A stretch of 64,000 nt of DNA, taken from contig NMRA01000120.1 in the NCBI GenBank assembly GCA_002633005.1, forward strand, positions 129,056 to 193,055, in the 5' to 3' direction. Of the stretch, positions 62,401-64,000 are shown piece after piece. Below the pieces are notes generated by a model that searched no databases, was not told where the DNA came from, and saw only the letters and a list, made by a program, of their open reading frames with translations. The stretch's first letter is position 1. Every line of letters starts with the position of its first letter. This stretch comes from Phoronis australis. Its lineage: Eukaryota; Phoronida; Phoronidae. Both the position numbers and the translations under genes were made by a program.

Positions 62401-64000
62401 CAAGTGTATTTATGTGATGTTGACAACGGACGATGACGACTTTAGGATGATTCTGACTACCGGTATGCCTCTAGTGGCAATTTAAGTATTTCACATTGAC
62501 CTCTGTATTTTCATAGGTCTTCAGGTGTATACTTTGTGTTACTTCGTGACTATGAAGGAAAAGTTCCAAGTAGAAATTTGTTTCTGGCATTCTAATGCTG
62601 TGCTAATCTCGTATGTTGGTAAATTTGTTTTTAATTCTATGTTTCTGTGGTGCTTTAAGCAACTGATGCATAGGATGTGCTTGTATTATGAAGATCACTC
62701 ACATTTTGAAACCTAGCCTATTGAGGAGACAATGACCATGCCTTTCCATTTTGCAAAGTACAACATACTACATATATGCCCTCTACTGGCCACTTTATGG
62801 TGCCAATAAACAACCCTAGAAGGATACCGTATGCGGTGCAATTGTGGGCGCATTTCAATGCTCTGCGTTGCTCTAGTCTAAATTTTACTAAAAAGACATG
62901 GTGACCCAACTAGTGAGAGGTTGATAAAAAGCCCTAAATCAAATTCTACAGACTTTCCGCTGGTAGTAAAAATCCAATGTCTTTAGGCATTTGGCTCAAT
63001 ACACAAATTTGTAGATAAGGTCCTACATAACCTTAAACAGATAGGGCAAGTTGTCACACTTGTGTCAAGTTGTGTCAATTTTAGTTTTTGTCTGCATTTT
63101 CACTTGTGTCTGGAGAAACTTACACCGGAGCATCTGTCCATGTGGACACAACTTTTGACTGGACAGCTCTGATCACATGACTTGGAGGTATTTTTTATGT
63201 TTCAGGTTGAGAAGCTTGTCAAACCATTCACCTTGACAAGAGAGGTCGCTTTACATCTAAGTGCGAAACAGACGTTCAAAGACTGTCTTGGTAAAACAAG
63301 AATGGCAGGAGAGGAATGGCTACTGACAAATGAGGACAAAGAGTCCTATATACCTGAGATAGGAGTGGTAAGCTGCAACTTATGTAATTGTTAGGTTTAT
63401 CTTGACAGTAACAAAGTTTTCTTTTTCGAAGAAATATTAATTTAACTTCATTTTCTGTGTGCGGTTGAAGGCAGCACGTCATCATGATTTTATTTTTCAA
63501 TAAGAATTTTTGACAATTCTTTGAAATCTTCTGTAACTACTGTAAGGACCCCAAAAATTCGGATTAATAAGCAACAATTAAAGAATATTTAGACACAATA
63601 TGGCCACAAGTCTTCGTTGTTGTCTTCTAAGATTACAGTCTCTTAAACTGTTGTCTAAAATTTTATCACTTTTAATTCTTTGGTGGTAACAGTACCATAG
63701 TTTTCAAAATAAACTGGACAACGTTAAAATTTGACGTAGATGTGATGCTGCACAAAACTGCAAGGAAATATCCATTTCTTTATGGGTAGAACCCATTTCA
63801 ATTTTGGCTAAATATTGACAAAATCTTGACGTCATGTGTTACTCCGCTTAATTTGTCGAAAAAGCAACTACTTCCTGTTCAGCTCCATTGATTCGCAAAT
63901 AAACAATAAGTGGTGTGGCTCAGTGAGGTAAAAATGCCATTTTAGTGTGTCAAAAAATATCTGCCTGGTAACTGAGTTGTATGATTACAGGACGTATCGT
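56449..64000 (+). CDS. MVP: Major vault protein-like (N-terminal third, partial)
   Basis: MVP builds the shell of the vault ribonucleoprotein particle; its N-terminal half is a row of vault repeats. Exons seen: 56449-56585, 56871-56934, 58316-58537, 59878-59966, 60316-60385, 63206-63367, and probably the next from 63991 (after attacag, phase 0). Phases fit throughout and give about 248 residues. Blocks match MVP in order: ITRLEIGPKTLCLQTHEQLL, PPNSYCVIIDPL, VELRHGFEEVRF, PFPLYPGETL, MRLRANLDFDDDGVDRKAGD, then RVSGEEWLYTKPGAYLPDVF and RMAGEEWLLTNEDKESYIPEI. The first coding exon (short N-terminus up to about the YIHVLD equivalent) was not found upstream, perhaps because of the haplotype join. 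The 3' two thirds lie beyond the window. The protein is well diverged from human MVP but shows no internal stop. Confidence 0.88.
56935..58315 (+). other. MVP intron, no feature recognised
   Basis: AT-rich sequence. Open frames up to about 107 codons (for example 57723-58046) have no recognisable domain and sit in an intron. A near palindrome aaaacgttcaacgttt lies near 57257. Confidence 0.6.
58893..58990 (-). mobile_element. LINE 3' end fragment (minus strand)
   Basis: On the minus strand it reads gtgtatatgggccggaggccttttgtac then aacaacggaataaatgtatt, an ending that resembles 3' tails of CR1/L2-type LINEs (G-rich hairpin ggccggaggcc, then AATAAA). The hairpin and tail are visible; the family link is inference. 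Confidence 0.45.
61065..63035 (+). repeat. Dispersed repeat R1, copy 3, split by an insertion
   Basis: The left half 61065-61385 (gaacatcatatctcagaa, gaggggctatcaaaaatagg, tattgatacca) and the right half 62876-63035 (attttactaaaaagacatgg, aaattctacagactttc) join to give the uninterrupted order seen at 19325-19830. They are separated by 61386-62875. Confidence 0.75.
61386..62875 (+). repeat. Inserted tandem-repeat element with (tccg)n and CCTAGTGGC units
   Basis: It begins near a hairpin (cccacatatttatatgtgg, 61398-61416), then has a (gtcc)n tract (61436-61470), then units of about 406 bp starting at 61605 and 62011 (gtgccccctagtggcaattt). Each unit carries two sub-blocks that include ggattttcatgaaatttgg, agatggatt-gac and cctcctagtgg. 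There is no coding frame of note. It lies in the MVP intron before the exon at 63206 and interrupts repeat R1. Confidence 0.75.

Overview
This window is animal nuclear DNA: the genes are split by GT-AG introns of hundreds to thousands of bases, protein order and length match conserved metazoan proteins, and the space between exons is packed with dispersed and tandem repeats. Composition is AT-rich. The gene set and the repeat types fit an invertebrate deuterostome (hemichordate, amphioxus or similar), but the species cannot be fixed from the sequence. There is one sized assembly gap (39644-39747) and a single N (55555) that behaves like a contig join.

Five conserved genes can be built exon by exon. 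(1) The 3' part of an SLC17 (sialin-type) anion transporter on the + strand, exons 667-12888; its 5' part lies before the window. (2) A complete LRP2BP-like Sel1-repeat protein on the - strand, coding exons 27826-20957 (338 aa). (3) A complete DPCD on the + strand, 29780-36326 (198 aa), head to head with LRP2BP. (4) A complete spindle-checkpoint protein BUB3 on the - strand, 47555-42969 (327 aa). (5) The N-terminal third of a major vault protein (MVP) on the + strand from 56449 to the window end, with its first exon unseen and its 3' part beyond the window. Two further coding candidates on the - strand are not recognised: a 214-codon open frame at 36931-37575 that looks like a terminal exon, and a 42-residue terminal exon at 54797-54925.

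The genes do not form a pathway; this is an ordinary animal neighbourhood (transport, scaffold/ciliary, checkpoint and vault proteins). The unusual material is in the repeats. A 30-bp minisatellite (1-666) ends exactly at the 3' splice site of an SLC17 exon, and every unit carries a copy of that site. A DNA transposon family with CAGGGCTCGAC ends and 5-bp target duplications is present twice (4529-5883 and 50819-52968), and the second copy has its own empty site further on, inside what looks like an unmerged second haplotype (from 55556). Two identical-stem 64-bp hairpins sit in introns of LRP2BP and BUB3. There are several long palindromes (7055-7509, 31174-32387, 48768-49694), a 3.4-kb element with 24-bp inverted ends around the gap (38048-41495), LINE and tRNA-derived SINE fragments, and a dispersed ~500-bp repeat present three times, one copy of which is split by a tandem-repeat insertion (61386-62875).
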